From Cellulomonas wangsupingiae (GTDB lineage Bacteria > Actinomycetota > Actinomycetes > Actinomycetales > Cellulomonadaceae): a DNA stretch of 64,000 nt. Position numbers and translations under genes: made by a program. Under the pieces are notes generated by a model that ran no database searches, had not been told where the DNA came from, and saw only the letters and a program-made list of their open reading frames with translations. This document shows positions 1 through 7,579 of this stretch, one piece after another. Position 1 is the stretch's first letter. The number at the start of each line of letters is the position of its first letter. The stretch covers positions 2,542,001-2,606,000 of the forward strand of contig NZ_CP101989.1 in assembly GCF_024508275.1 (NCBI RefSeq). The letters run 5' to 3'.

Positions 1-449
1 TCGCGGGCGAGCCCGGCACGGTGCCCGCGACGGGTGGCGCCGGCAGCGGCGCCGCGGTGTCGCACGACGCTGCGCGCCACGTGATGACGGGCGACCGTCC
101 CGCCGGCTCCGGGCGCGCGCCGTCCGGCAGCGGCCGGTCGGGCGCACCGCGTGCGCAGTCCGCCACGGGCGGCCGGTCGCAGCGTGCTCCCCGGGGTGCG
201 TCGGCCCAGCCCGACGGCGGCGCCCCGCGGCGCTCCGGCTCCCGTGCGGCGTCGCGTCCGGCAGGCCCGGCGACGACGTGGACCTCGGAGACCCCGCGCG
301 ACACGCGTGGCACCCGCGCGCCGCAGCCCACCGGCCCTTCGTCGGTGCGCGACGCCGCGCCGGGCGGGGAGGCCACCGACGCCCCGCGTCGCCGCCGCCG
401 CGGTGGCCGCGGCCGCAGCCACCGTCCGGGCGCGCCCACCACGGCCTGA
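1..449 (+). CDS. C-terminal tail of a protein entering from upstream, possibly a DEAD-box RNA helicase (partial)
   Basis: Only the 3' end lies in the window: the frame is open from base 3 and stops at TGA 447-449, giving the last 148 residues. They are low-complexity and disordered, rich in Gly, Ser, Arg, Pro and Ala, and close with an arginine run followed by GGRGRSHRPG. Basic Arg/Gly tails of this kind end many actinobacterial DEAD-box RNA helicases, where they hold RNA while N-terminal RecA-like domains unwind it. That identity is an inference, because no helicase motif is visible here; another nucleic-acid-binding protein with a basic tail fits as well. A long hairpin follows at 475-527. 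Confidence 0.5.
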   Translation, partial: AGEPGTVPATGGAGSGAAVSHDAARHVMTGDRPAGSGRAPSGSGRSGAPRAQSATGGRSQRAPRGASAQPDGGAPRRSGSRAASRPAGPATTWTSETPRDTRGTRAPQPTGPSSVRDAAPGGEATDAPRRRRRGGRGRSHRPGAPTTA

Positions 450-474
450 CCGCTCGGCACACCGCACCACCGAC

Positions 475-527
475 GAACGCGGGCTCCGGCCGCTCCTGCA
501 GGTCAGGAGCGGCGGGGGCCCGCGTTC
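475..527 (+). terminator. long hairpin terminator after the first partial gene
   Basis: Two stacked perfect stems: 475-484 pairs with 518-527 and 489-498 pairs with 504-513, separated by a small internal loop and closed by a 5-base loop. It starts 26 bases after the stop codon at 449. There is no T-run, as is usual for hairpin terminators in this window. Confidence 0.7.
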
Positions 528-569
528 CGTCGTCGACGGTGCCCGCAGCAGATGCCCGATGTGGGGGGA

Positions 570-599
570 TTGCGCTTTCCCTGCCCGGTGTGCCAGGCT
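570..599 (+). promoter_or_regulatory. candidate promoter of the first pectate lyase gene
   Basis: TTGCGC (570-575), an 18-base spacer, then CAGGCT (594-599). Transcription would begin near 606, immediately before the palindrome at 610-627. The same spacing and element order recur in front of the second pectate lyase gene. Confidence 0.5.
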
Positions 600-609
600 G
601 ACCGCCCGA

Positions 610-627
610 CGGGAAACCGCTTTCTCG
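610..627. promoter_or_regulatory. LacI-type operator candidate, pectate lyase 1
   Basis: An 18-base inverted repeat with a central CG, GGGAAACC-GCTTTCTC in its core, with two mismatches out of nine base pairs between arms. It shares the core GAAACCG and TTTC halves with the perfect palindrome at 13411-13428 and sits just downstream of the expected transcription start, a position suited to repression. LacI-family regulators commonly bind such CG-centred palindromes; the regulator itself is not in the window. Confidence 0.55.
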
Positions 628-651
628 CCGTGCCGGCGACAAGGGAGTCCC

Positions 652-2748
652 ATGCGCGACACCGCTGCCACCCCGCCACGCCGCCCGGGAGCCGAACAGA
701 CCTCGTCCCGACGCGCCGAGCCCGTGCGGCCGTCGCCCCCGCGGCGGGCGGCCGTCGCGGTCGTCGCGGTCGCGCTGGCCGCCGGGACGGCCGCCGCCGC
801 GACCACCGCGACGGCCTCGCCCGCCCGGGCGGACACCCCCGCCACGACACGCGACCTCGGGCAGGAGACGCTCGCACCCGGGGACGGCTGGGCGTCGTGG
901 ACCGGGACCACCCGCCCCGACGGTCGTGTCGTGCAGGCCACCGGCACGACGGGCGGCGCAGCGGCCCATGCCGCGCAGGTGCACGTCGTCGAGACCTGGA
1001 CGCAGCTGCGCGACGCGCTCGGCGGCGGCCCGGGGTCCACCGGCACGACGGCACGGACCGTCACCGAGCCGCGGATCGTGTACGTGCGCGGCACGCTCGA
1101 CGCGTTCGCCGGACCCGACGGTGCGCGGCTGACCTGCGACGACTTCGCCGCGCAGGTGACGGTCGCCGGCACGGACGAGCCGTTCTCGATGGCCGCCTAC
1201 ATCGCGCACTTCGACCCGACGGGGCCGTGGGGACGCACCGACCCGGCCGGCCCCCTGGAGGACGCACGCGTCGCCGCCGCCGCGCTCCAGGCACGCCAGA
1301 CCCAGCAGCACGTCGGCTCGAACGTCACGCTCGTCGGCGTCGGGGACGACGCCCGGATCGTCGGCGCGAACCTGCGCATCCGCGACGCCTCGAACGTCAT
1401 CGTCCGCAACCTCACGCTCTCCGACGCCTACGACTGCTTCCCCCAGTGGGACCCGGGCGACAGCGACGCGGGCAACTGGAACTCGGCGTACGACAACCTC
1501 TCGGTGTGGGCGTCGACGAGCGTCTGGGCCGACCACCTCACGCTCGACGACGGCGAGCACCCCCCGAGCCTCCTCGAGACGGTCTACGGACGGCCGTACG
1601 AGGTGCACGACGGCCTGCTGGACGTCACGCACGGCTCCGACCTCGTCACCGTCTCGTGGAACCACTTCGACGACCACGACAAGACGAGCCTCGTCGGATC
1701 CTCGGACTCCCGGCTGCAGGACCGCGGGCAGCACCGTGTGACGTACCACCACAACCTCTGGACCGACATCGGGCAGCGGGCGCCCCGGGTCCGCTTCGGC
1801 GACGTCCACGTGTACAACAACGTCTACGAGCAGAGCCGGGCACAGGGGTACGCGTACCTCCTGGGTGCCGGTGTCGAGTCGAGCGTCGTCGCCGAGGAGA
1901 ACGTGTTCGACCTCGCGCCCGGCGTCGACCCGGCGTCCGTGGTCACGGCGTGGAAGGGCACGATGCTCGCCGAGCGCGGCTCGCTCGTGCGCGACGTGCC
2001 CGTCGACCTCGTCGCGGCGTTCAACGCGACCTCCCCCACCCCGCTCGCGGACGAGGCGCGCTGGGTCCCGGGCGACCACTACGCGCCGCACGTGCAGCCG
2101 GCCGCGGACGCGGCCGTCGCCGTCCGCGCCGGCGCCGGCGCCACGCTCCCGTCGGGAGCACCCGGCACCTCGGCGGCGCCCGACGCACCCCGGCTGTCCG
2201 ACGACAACGGCTGGGACACCGGCCTGCACGACGGCGACTACACGATCACCTCGACGCTGTGGTGGGGGCAGAACGCGACCGTCGTCCGGCTGTACGAGAA
2301 CGACGTGCTGGTCGAGGCACGACGGGTCGACGCCCGGTCACCCGCCGCGCAGCACACGGCCTTCACCCTCACCGGGCGGCCCGACGGCACGTACACCTAC
2401 GTCGCCGAGGCGCTGAACCCGTGGGGGACGTCGCGCTCGGCGCCCCGCACGGTGACGGTCCGCGACGCCGCACCGGGCACCCCGCGCCTGAGCACCTCGA
2501 CAGCGGCGGACGGCACGGTGGGCGTCACCGCGACCCTGTGGTGGGGCACGAACGCCTCCGAGTACGTGCTGACGGCCGACGGGCGTGAGGTGGACCGCCG
2601 GCAGCTGTCCCCGCGGTCACCCGCGCGCCAGACCGTCACGACGTCCACGGCGGGGTGGGCGCCCGGGCGCCACACCGTCGTCGCGACGTTCCGCAACGCG
2701 GCCGGCGAGTCCTCGAGCCTTCCCCTCGAGGTGGTCGTCGGCCCCTGA
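652..2748 (+). CDS. secreted multi-domain pectate lyase (polysaccharide lyase family 1)
   Basis: Secreted enzyme of 698 residues predicted to cleave polygalacturonate by beta-elimination. The ATG at 652 is preceded by AGGGAG with proper spacing. Residues 1-60 form an export signal with an unusually long N-terminal part, a PRR pair and a hydrophobic Ala/Val stretch ending near ARADT. The right-handed beta-helix domain spans about 90-490: WADH (292-295), SWNHFDDHD, the repeated GSSD turn, TYHHN and RAPRVR with the likely catalytic Arg376 are all visible. Residues about 513-602 and 611-697 are two Ig-like repeats each carrying TLWWG followed by N, resembling the N-terminal domain of bacterial chitinase A; they probably bind polymer. 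It stands alone, with its own promoter, a LacI-type operator and a terminator shared with the opposing gene. Confidence 0.9.
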   Translation: MRDTAATPPRRPGAEQTSSRRAEPVRPSPPRRAAVAVVAVALAAGTAAAATTATASPARADTPATTRDLGQETLAPGDGWASWTGTTRPDGRVVQATGTTGGAAAHAAQVHVVETWTQLRDALGGGPGSTGTTARTVTEPRIVYVRGTLDAFAGPDGARLTCDDFAAQVTVAGTDEPFSMAAYIAHFDPTGPWGRTDPAGPLEDARVAAAALQARQTQQHVGSNVTLVGVGDDARIVGANLRIRDASNVIVRNLTLSDAYDCFPQWDPGDSDAGNWNSAYDNLSVWASTSVWADHLTLDDGEHPPSLLETVYGRPYEVHDGLLDVTHGSDLVTVSWNHFDDHDKTSLVGSSDSRLQDRGQHRVTYHHNLWTDIGQRAPRVRFGDVHVYNNVYEQSRAQGYAYLLGAGVESSVVAEENVFDLAPGVDPASVVTAWKGTMLAERGSLVRDVPVDLVAAFNATSPTPLADEARWVPGDHYAPHVQPAADAAVAVRAGAGATLPSGAPGTSAAPDAPRLSDDNGWDTGLHDGDYTITSTLWWGQNATVVRLYENDVLVEARRVDARSPAAQHTAFTLTGRPDGTYTYVAEALNPWGTSRSAPRTVTVRDAAPGTPRLSTSTAADGTVGVTATLWWGTNASEYVLTADGREVDRRQLSPRSPARQTVTTSTAGWAPGRHTVVATFRNAAGESSSLPLEVVVGP

Positions 2749-2753
2749 CCCGC

Positions 2754-2791
2754 GCGTCGCCCGTCCCCACCTCTCCGGGGTCGGGCGACGC
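2754..2791. terminator. bidirectional hairpin between pectate lyase and sigma factor genes
   Basis: Stem 2754-2763 with 2782-2791, one T:T mismatch, then 2765-2768 with 2777-2780, 8-base loop. It lies between two convergent stop codons (2748 and 2811), so it can end both transcripts. Confidence 0.7.
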
Positions 2792-2810
2792 CCGGTGCCG
2801 CTGCGGCGGC

Positions 2811-3869
2811 TCAGGCCAGCTCGGCCGGCAGCCCGAAGCGCGCGAACAGGTCCCGGCCGAACCAGACGGTCACGTGCCGCACGCCGTCGGCCGTGACGGT
2901 CACCTGCTGCACCTGGAAGGCGCGGTGCCGACCGCGCGCGTCGCGCATGTACACCGCGAAGGCCGGGAGCCCGTTGGCCGACGTCGGCACCAGCCGCATG
3001 TCGCCCGGCCCCCGGGCGGGGCACCACCTGTCGATGAGCTCGCCGACCGCCGTCGGCCCCGCGTACCAGCCGGGAAACGGGGGCATCTCCCACACCACGT
3101 CGGCGGCGAGCAGCTCCACGATGGCCGCGACGTCGTACGCCTCGAACGCGGCCACGTACCGCGCCAGCAGCTCCTGCTGACGCGGGTCCGTCGGCTCCAG
3201 CGGCGGGACGTCGTGCACGCTGGCCATGTGGCCGCGCGCGCGCTGCAGCGTCGAGTTCACGGCGGCGACCGACAGGCCGAGCGCGTCGGCGACCTCGGCG
3301 GCCGACCAGGCGAGCACGTCCCGCAGCAGCAGGACCGCGCGCTGCTGCGCGGTCAGGTGCTGCAGGGCCGCGACGAACGCCAGCCGCACCGTGTCGCGGT
3401 GGACCGCGGTCTCAGCGGGGTCCGCCGGCGGCTGCGCCCAGACCAGGGAGTCCGGCAGCGGCTCGAGCCACGACGTCCCGTGGTCCTCGCGCGGCTGGTC
3501 CCGCGGGTCCGCGGCCGGCGCGCCGAGCCCCGTCGGCAGCGGGCGGCGCCGGCGGCCCTCGAGGTGCGTCAGGCACGTGTTCGTCGCGATCCGGAACATC
3601 CACGTGCGCAGCGACGAGCGGTTCTCGAAGCCGTGCATCGCGCGCCACGCGCGCAGGTAGGTCTCCTGCAGCATGTCCTCGGCGTCGTGGACCGAACCGG
3701 TCATGCGGTAGCAGTGCGCGAGGATCTCGCGGCGCATCGGCGCGAGCCGCTGCGCGAACTCGTCGGCGGTCAGGTCGGCGGGCACGGACGCGGTGGTCGC
3801 ACCGGAGCCGGACGTCTGCTCGGATGTGGTGGTCGTCACATCTGCGACGGTAGTCCCGGCCACCGACAT
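2811..3869 (-). CDS. ECF-type sigma factor with C-terminal SnoaL-like domain (SigG family)
   Basis: Alternative sigma factor of 352 residues that would redirect RNA polymerase to a small promoter set. Region 2 is at about 45-112 (CYRMTGSVHDAEDMLQETY, then TWMFRIATNTCL), followed by RRRRPLPTGL, the pattern of the SigG/SigX5 group. Region 4 is at about 165-215, ending ALGLSVAAVNSTLQRARGHM. Residues about 232-350 form a SnoaL/NTF2-like domain, as in SigG and SigJ type factors where it modulates activity in place of a separate anti-sigma factor. The start at 3869 is chosen because an upstream extension reads as noise and the ATG follows a G-rich stretch. No anti-sigma gene is adjacent. The exact family subgroup is inferred. 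Confidence 0.88.
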   Translation of the reverse strand: MSVAGTTVADVTTTTSEQTSGSGATTASVPADLTADEFAQRLAPMRREILAHCYRMTGSVHDAEDMLQETYLRAWRAMHGFENRSSLRTWMFRIATNTCLTHLEGRRRRPLPTGLGAPAADPRDQPREDHGTSWLEPLPDSLVWAQPPADPAETAVHRDTVRLAFVAALQHLTAQQRAVLLLRDVLAWSAAEVADALGLSVAAVNSTLQRARGHMASVHDVPPLEPTDPRQQELLARYVAAFEAYDVAAIVELLAADVVWEMPPFPGWYAGPTAVGELIDRWCPARGPGDMRLVPTSANGLPAFAVYMRDARGRHRAFQVQQVTVTADGVRHVTVWFGRDLFARFGLPAELA

Positions 3870-4007
3870 CGCACACCCCCCGTGGAGTTGCACGGAAGCT
3901 GCGCCGAGCGCACACCGTCGTGAGGGGGCGGTGACGACGACCACCGATGAGCCGCCCTCGCGGCGCGCGGCAGGCTCGAAGCCGTCCGGGAGCCCGACTC
4001 GTTCGAG

Positions 4008-4649
4008 TCACACGGCGCGGCGCCGGATGCTCGCAATGAGCGCGCCGATGCCGGCGCTCAGTAGGACCAGCCCACCGGCTGCGATGCTGCGCTGGGTCCG
4101 GAGCTCCGCGTGCCCGCACGGCGTGAACGCCCCTCCGGAGCTGTAGAACTCGTCGAGGCTGACCTGCTCGTCGTCGGTCGTGACGACGCCGGGCGTCAGT
4201 GGCCCGTCCGGCACGCTGACATACGACGCGTAGCAGCCGTTCGTGACGACGACCACCGCGCCACCGGGGATCGCCGCCCCTTGCATCGCATGGCTCGCCA
4301 TGAAGCCCTTCGGGACGTCGCCGAGCCCGACAGTTCCGTCCCACGACGAGCCTGGTACCCGGTCGATCTCCCAAAGAACCGTCCGGTCGGTGTCAGACAC
4401 CCGGACCTGGACCTGGGTCACGCTCGTGGCTCCGGACCGTTGGACCACGACGGTCGGCGTGCCGTCCGGACCTGGCACGAAGCCCACCCAGGGCGTCGCC
4501 GGGTGGGACATGACCGTGAGCATCGTCACGAGGGTGATCGCGCCGAGCACGACGGTGCCGACGATCGCGAGCGTGGCGCCGACCGGGCGGAGCCAGCGCA
4601 CCACCTTCGGAGGGGACGCCGCCGTGAACGCCGGTGGGGCGGTGGGCAT
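4008..4649 (-). CDS. small membrane protein of unknown function
   Basis: Protein of 213 residues with an N-terminal membrane segment at about 20-45 (VGATLAIVGTVVLGAITL within it), a roughly 140-residue exposed domain with two cysteines (CYASY and PCGH) that could form a disulfide outside the cell, and a second membrane segment close to the C-terminus before RRR. I do not recognise a family. The ATG at 4649 was chosen; an in-frame GTG at 4682 is possible and neither has a good ribosome site. It lies upstream of, and in the same direction as, the sigma factor gene, but 138 bases separate them and it lacks any anti-sigma signature. Base and codon use look less GC-biased than in neighbours. Confidence 0.65.
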   Translation of the reverse strand: MPTAPPAFTAASPPKVVRWLRPVGATLAIVGTVVLGAITLVTMLTVMSHPATPWVGFVPGPDGTPTVVVQRSGATSVTQVQVRVSDTDRTVLWEIDRVPGSSWDGTVGLGDVPKGFMASHAMQGAAIPGGAVVVVTNGCYASYVSVPDGPLTPGVVTTDDEQVSLDEFYSSGGAFTPCGHAELRTQRSIAAGGLVLLSAGIGALIASIRRRAV

Positions 4650-4967
4650 CGTCACGGGACGAGTGTGGCGGACGCCGGTCACGGCTCGGCGTCGAACCGG
4701 CAGCGGTCCTCCAACGAAGGCTCAGGGTGACGCCAGGCGCCGCGGTGGTGAACCGGTGCCCCACTCCGGTGCGGAGAGCAGCCTGTCGCGCAGCGCCGGA
4801 CGGGGGCTCGGGCTCGATCGGCGCGTCGATGCTGCGCCTGTGCCGCTCCACGTTGCGCTCGCGCAGTTCGGCGCAGCTGCCACGCGACTCCCCACCCCCG
4901 ATGAGCCTCGACCCCCGCGACGGTCGGCACAGGTGACGCCCGGCCCCACCCACCCGCAGGAGCCCTC
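4650..4967. other. 318-base intergenic stretch without a supported gene
   Basis: Divergent spacer between the membrane protein and the VOC gene. Short open frames exist on both strands but none shows a ribosome site plus protein-like composition. Third-position GC bias is weaker than in surrounding genes. Apart from the AGGAG ribosome site at 4958-4962 I see no defined element. Confidence 0.5.
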
Positions 4968-5369
4968 GTGGAGCGCATGATCATCGTCAGCCTCCCGGTG
5001 CGGCACCTCGGCGCGGCGCGCGCGTTCTACGCCGGGCTCGGCTTCGCGGTGAACGAGGCGTGCAGCGACGACGACGTGGTCTGCGTCGTCGTGTCCGACG
5101 CGATCTGCGTCATGCTGCTCGAGCGCGCGCGGTTCGCGCGGCTCACGTCCCTGCCCGTCGCGGACGCGCGCGCGAGCACGCAGGTGCTCCACTGCCTGAC
5201 CGCACGGTCCCGTGACGAGGTCGACGCCCTCGTGCGCGGCGCCGTGGCGTCCGGGGGCGCCGAGCCCCGCGCCGTCCAGCAGGGAGGCGGGGTGTACGCG
5301 CGCACGGTGACCGACCCGGACGGCCACGTGTGGGAGATCCTGCACACGGACCTCTCGGGGGCGGGCTGA
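4968..5369 (+). CDS. VOC-superfamily (glyoxalase/dioxygenase-like) protein
   Basis: Single-copy vicinal-oxygen-chelate protein of 133 residues. The N-terminal strand and helix (IIVSLPVRHLGAARAFYAGL) and the closing strand pattern YARTVTDPDGHVWEIL are typical of the glyoxalase I fold. Family members bind a metal and act as dioxygenases, isomerases or antibiotic-binding proteins; here His at about position 121 and the C-terminal Glu before IL are candidate ligands, and the substrate cannot be told. The GTG start at 4968 follows AGGAG by five bases. It is followed by the Nudix gene on the same strand after 51 bases. Confidence 0.8.
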   Translation: MERMIIVSLPVRHLGAARAFYAGLGFAVNEACSDDDVVCVVVSDAICVMLLERARFARLTSLPVADARASTQVLHCLTARSRDEVDALVRGAVASGGAEPRAVQQGGGVYARTVTDPDGHVWEILHTDLSGAG

Positions 5370-5420
5370 TCCGAGGGCGCCCCGGGCCGGCACGCCCGCG
5401 AGCCGTGCCAGACTCGCGCC

Positions 5421-5927
5421 ATGCCTGCGCCCCCCGACGGCTACGCCCCGGACGACCACCTCGGCGAGCGGACGCTGCTCGTCGCTGCCGCGTACGTGGT
5501 GCTGCGACGCACCGGGCCCGGCGGGGACGAGGTGCTGCTGCAGCGCCGCGCCGGCACGGGCTACATGGACGGGTGGTGGTCGGTGCTCGCCGGGCACGTC
5601 GACCCGGACGAGTCCGTCCACGAGGCGGCCGTGCGTGAGGCCGCCGAGGAGTCCGGGGTCGTCGTGGCGCCCGACGCGCTGCGGCCGCTCACGGCGCTGC
5701 ACCGCTTCGAGCGCGGCGGACCCGCGGTCGAGCAGCGCGTCGACGTGTTCTTCGAGGTCACGACGTGGAGCGGGGAGCCCTCGCTCCGGGAGCCGGACCG
5801 CGCCGCCGAGATGGGCTGGCACCCGCTGCACGCGCTGCCCGACGACGTCGTGCCCCACGAGCGGCTGGTGCTCGACCTGCTGGCCTCCGGCGCACCCGTC
5901 CCCGCGGTCGTGTCGCTGCCGCGCTGA
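5421..5927 (+). CDS. Nudix hydrolase
   Basis: Protein of 168 residues with a complete Nudix box at 58-80: G58, E64, REAAEESGV at the end, matching G-x5-E-x7-R-E-U-x-E-E-x-G-U. Such enzymes hydrolyse nucleoside diphosphates linked to another group, using Mg ions held by the glutamates; which nucleotide is used here cannot be read from sequence. The preceding segment YVVLRRTG..EVLLQRR and the WWSVLAGH lead-in are standard for the fold. ATG 5421 has no ribosome site, but CAGACT lies six bases upstream (5409-5414), so the mRNA may be leaderless. Confidence 0.88.
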   Translation: MPAPPDGYAPDDHLGERTLLVAAAYVVLRRTGPGGDEVLLQRRAGTGYMDGWWSVLAGHVDPDESVHEAAVREAAEESGVVVAPDALRPLTALHRFERGGPAVEQRVDVFFEVTTWSGEPSLREPDRAAEMGWHPLHALPDDVVPHERLVLDLLASGAPVPAVVSLPR

Positions 5928-5990
5928 CGCGTGCGGGTGGACATCGCGGCCGCACGCGCCGCGGTGCACGTCGTCGCACCCACCGGGCGC

Positions 5991-5996
5991 TAGCCT
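5991..5996 (+). promoter_or_regulatory. -10 hexamer TAGCCT, leaderless start of AAA ATPase gene
   Basis: TAGCCT followed by seven bases and then the GTG start at 6004, with no Shine-Dalgarno sequence between. No clear -35 element. Confidence 0.45.
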
Positions 5997-6003
5997 CGCC
6001 TGC

Positions 6004-7500
6004 GTGCAACCGGAGCCCACGCGCGACGACCTCGCGGCGCTCGTGGCCGCACGAACCCCGATCATCGTCCTCGAGACCGACGACGAGGGCGGCGCCGTCG
6101 AGCTGGTCCTGCGTGCTGCCTCCCGCCCGCCGGGCGGCCGGCCGCCGCAGCCCGTCTTCCGGTGGAGCGTCACCGACGGTCTGCGCCGGCTCGACGTGGA
6201 CCTCGGCGGCGCCCAGCGGCACAACAGCGAGCCACCGGCCCTCCTGCGCACGATCGCGGACTCCGTCGAGCCCGCCGTCCACGTGCTCCTCGACCTGCAC
6301 CCGTGGTTCGACGACCCCGTCGTCGTCCGGCTGCTCAAGGACGTCGCGCAGCGGCCCATGGGGCTGCGCAGCACGCTCGTGCTCGTGTCGCGCGCGCTCG
6401 TCCTGCCGCGGGAGGTCGAGCACCTCGCCGTGCGCGTGCCCGTGTCGTTCCCGTCCCCCGCGGAGCGCGGGCTCATCGTCGACCGCACCGTCGCGGCGTG
6501 GTCCCAGGTGACCGGCCAGGTCCCCCACGTCGACCCGCGGGCCCGCGAGCTGCTCGTGCAGCGCCTCGCCGGGCTGTCGCGGGGCGAGGTGGCCCGGCTC
6601 GCGCACGGCGCGGTCGTCGACGACGGAGCCCTCACGGACCGCGACGTGCCGGTCGTCGAGCGGGCCCGGTTCGACGCGCTCGCCGCCGACGGCGTCCTGT
6701 CCTACGAGTACGCGACGGTCGCCCCCGGTGACCTCGTCGGGCTCGACCGGGTGGTGCGCTGGCTGGTGCTGCGGCGTCCGGCGATGGACGGCACGGCACC
6801 GCACCTCGACGCGCCGCGCGGCGTCCTGCTGGTCGGCGTGCAGGGGTGCGGCAAGTCCCTCGCCGCCCGTGCCGCCGCCTCGATCCTCGGCGTGCCGCTG
6901 CTGCGGCTCGACCTGGCCGGCGTGCACGACAAGTACGTCGGCGAGTCCGAGCGACGGCTGCGTGACGCGCTCGCCGCCGCGGACGCGCTCGCACCGTGCG
7001 TGCTGTGGGTCGACGAGATCGAGAAGGCGATCGCGACCGGCGACGGTGACGGCGGCTCGGCCCGCCGGGTGCTGGGCACGCTGCTCACCTGGCTCGCCGA
7101 CCGCGGACACCGCGTCTTCGTCGCCGCGACCGCGAACGACATCTCCGCGCTGCCGCCCGAGCTCGTCCGCAAGGGCCGCTTCGACGAGCTGTTCTTCGTC
7201 GACCTGCCGGACGAGGGCGCCCGCGACGCGCTGCTGCGGCTGCACGCCGCCCGCCGAGGGCTCACGCTGCGCGGCGACGAGGTCCCGGCGCTCGTGACCG
7301 CCTCGCACGGGTTCTCCGGTGCCGAGGTCGAGCAGGCCGTGGTCGCCGCGACGTACGCGGCGCACGCGCGGGGCGTCGACCTCGACGCGGCGGCCGTGCT
7401 GGACGAGCTGCGGGCGACACGCCCGCTGTCCGTGGTGATGGCCGAACGCCTCGGCGCGCTGCGGGCGTGGGCGGCCACCCGGACCGTCCCGGCGCGCTGA
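6004..7500 (+). CDS. AAA-family ATPase, Ycf46-like
   Basis: Protein of 498 residues. The C-terminal half is one AAA+ module: Walker A GVQGCGKS at 278-285, the pore-loop-like KYVGESERRL, Walker B VLWVDEIEKA with D337 and E338, sensor/second region of homology ATANDISALPPELVRKGRFD with an arginine finger candidate, then a helical lid. The N-terminal 250 residues are a divergent, ATPase-like regulatory part without Walker motifs. This layout matches Ycf46-type ATPases of cyanobacteria and plastids, whose partners are poorly known (carbon-uptake links have been proposed). It is monocistronic. GTG 6004 was chosen because translation upstream is not protein-like and TAGCCT is placed for a leaderless mRNA. 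PEP carboxylase faces it, but a functional tie is unproven. Confidence 0.82.
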   Translation: MQPEPTRDDLAALVAARTPIIVLETDDEGGAVELVLRAASRPPGGRPPQPVFRWSVTDGLRRLDVDLGGAQRHNSEPPALLRTIADSVEPAVHVLLDLHPWFDDPVVVRLLKDVAQRPMGLRSTLVLVSRALVLPREVEHLAVRVPVSFPSPAERGLIVDRTVAAWSQVTGQVPHVDPRARELLVQRLAGLSRGEVARLAHGAVVDDGALTDRDVPVVERARFDALAADGVLSYEYATVAPGDLVGLDRVVRWLVLRRPAMDGTAPHLDAPRGVLLVGVQGCGKSLAARAAASILGVPLLRLDLAGVHDKYVGESERRLRDALAAADALAPCVLWVDEIEKAIATGDGDGGSARRVLGTLLTWLADRGHRVFVAATANDISALPPELVRKGRFDELFFVDLPDEGARDALLRLHAARRGLTLRGDEVPALVTASHGFSGAEVEQAVVAATYAAHARGVDLDAAAVLDELRATRPLSVVMAERLGALRAWAATRTVPAR

Positions 7501-7532
7501 GCCGCCCACCGCGGCGGCACCGGGCAGCACGA

Positions 7533-7568
7533 CGCCCCCGCCGCCGCCGCGAGGGCGGGACGGGGGCG
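7533..7568. terminator. hairpin between AAA ATPase and ppc
   Basis: Outer arms 7533-7540 and 7561-7568 pair perfectly (eight base pairs) with a GC-rich inner segment that can pair further. Lies between convergent stop codons at 7500 and 7580. Confidence 0.55.
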
Positions 7569-7579
7569 GGTGCGCGCGG

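Noticed and set aside
4008..4649. The two-helix membrane protein as an anti-sigma factor for the sigma gene beside it
   Set aside because: The order is wrong (anti-sigma genes usually follow), the gap is 138 bases, the N-terminal cytoplasmic part is too short, and there is no zinc-binding HxxxCxxC motif.
4722..6635. Open frame of 637 codons on the minus strand under the VOC and Nudix genes
   Set aside because: The plus strand carries a complete Nudix box and a VOC fold, and the minus frame has no recognisable features.
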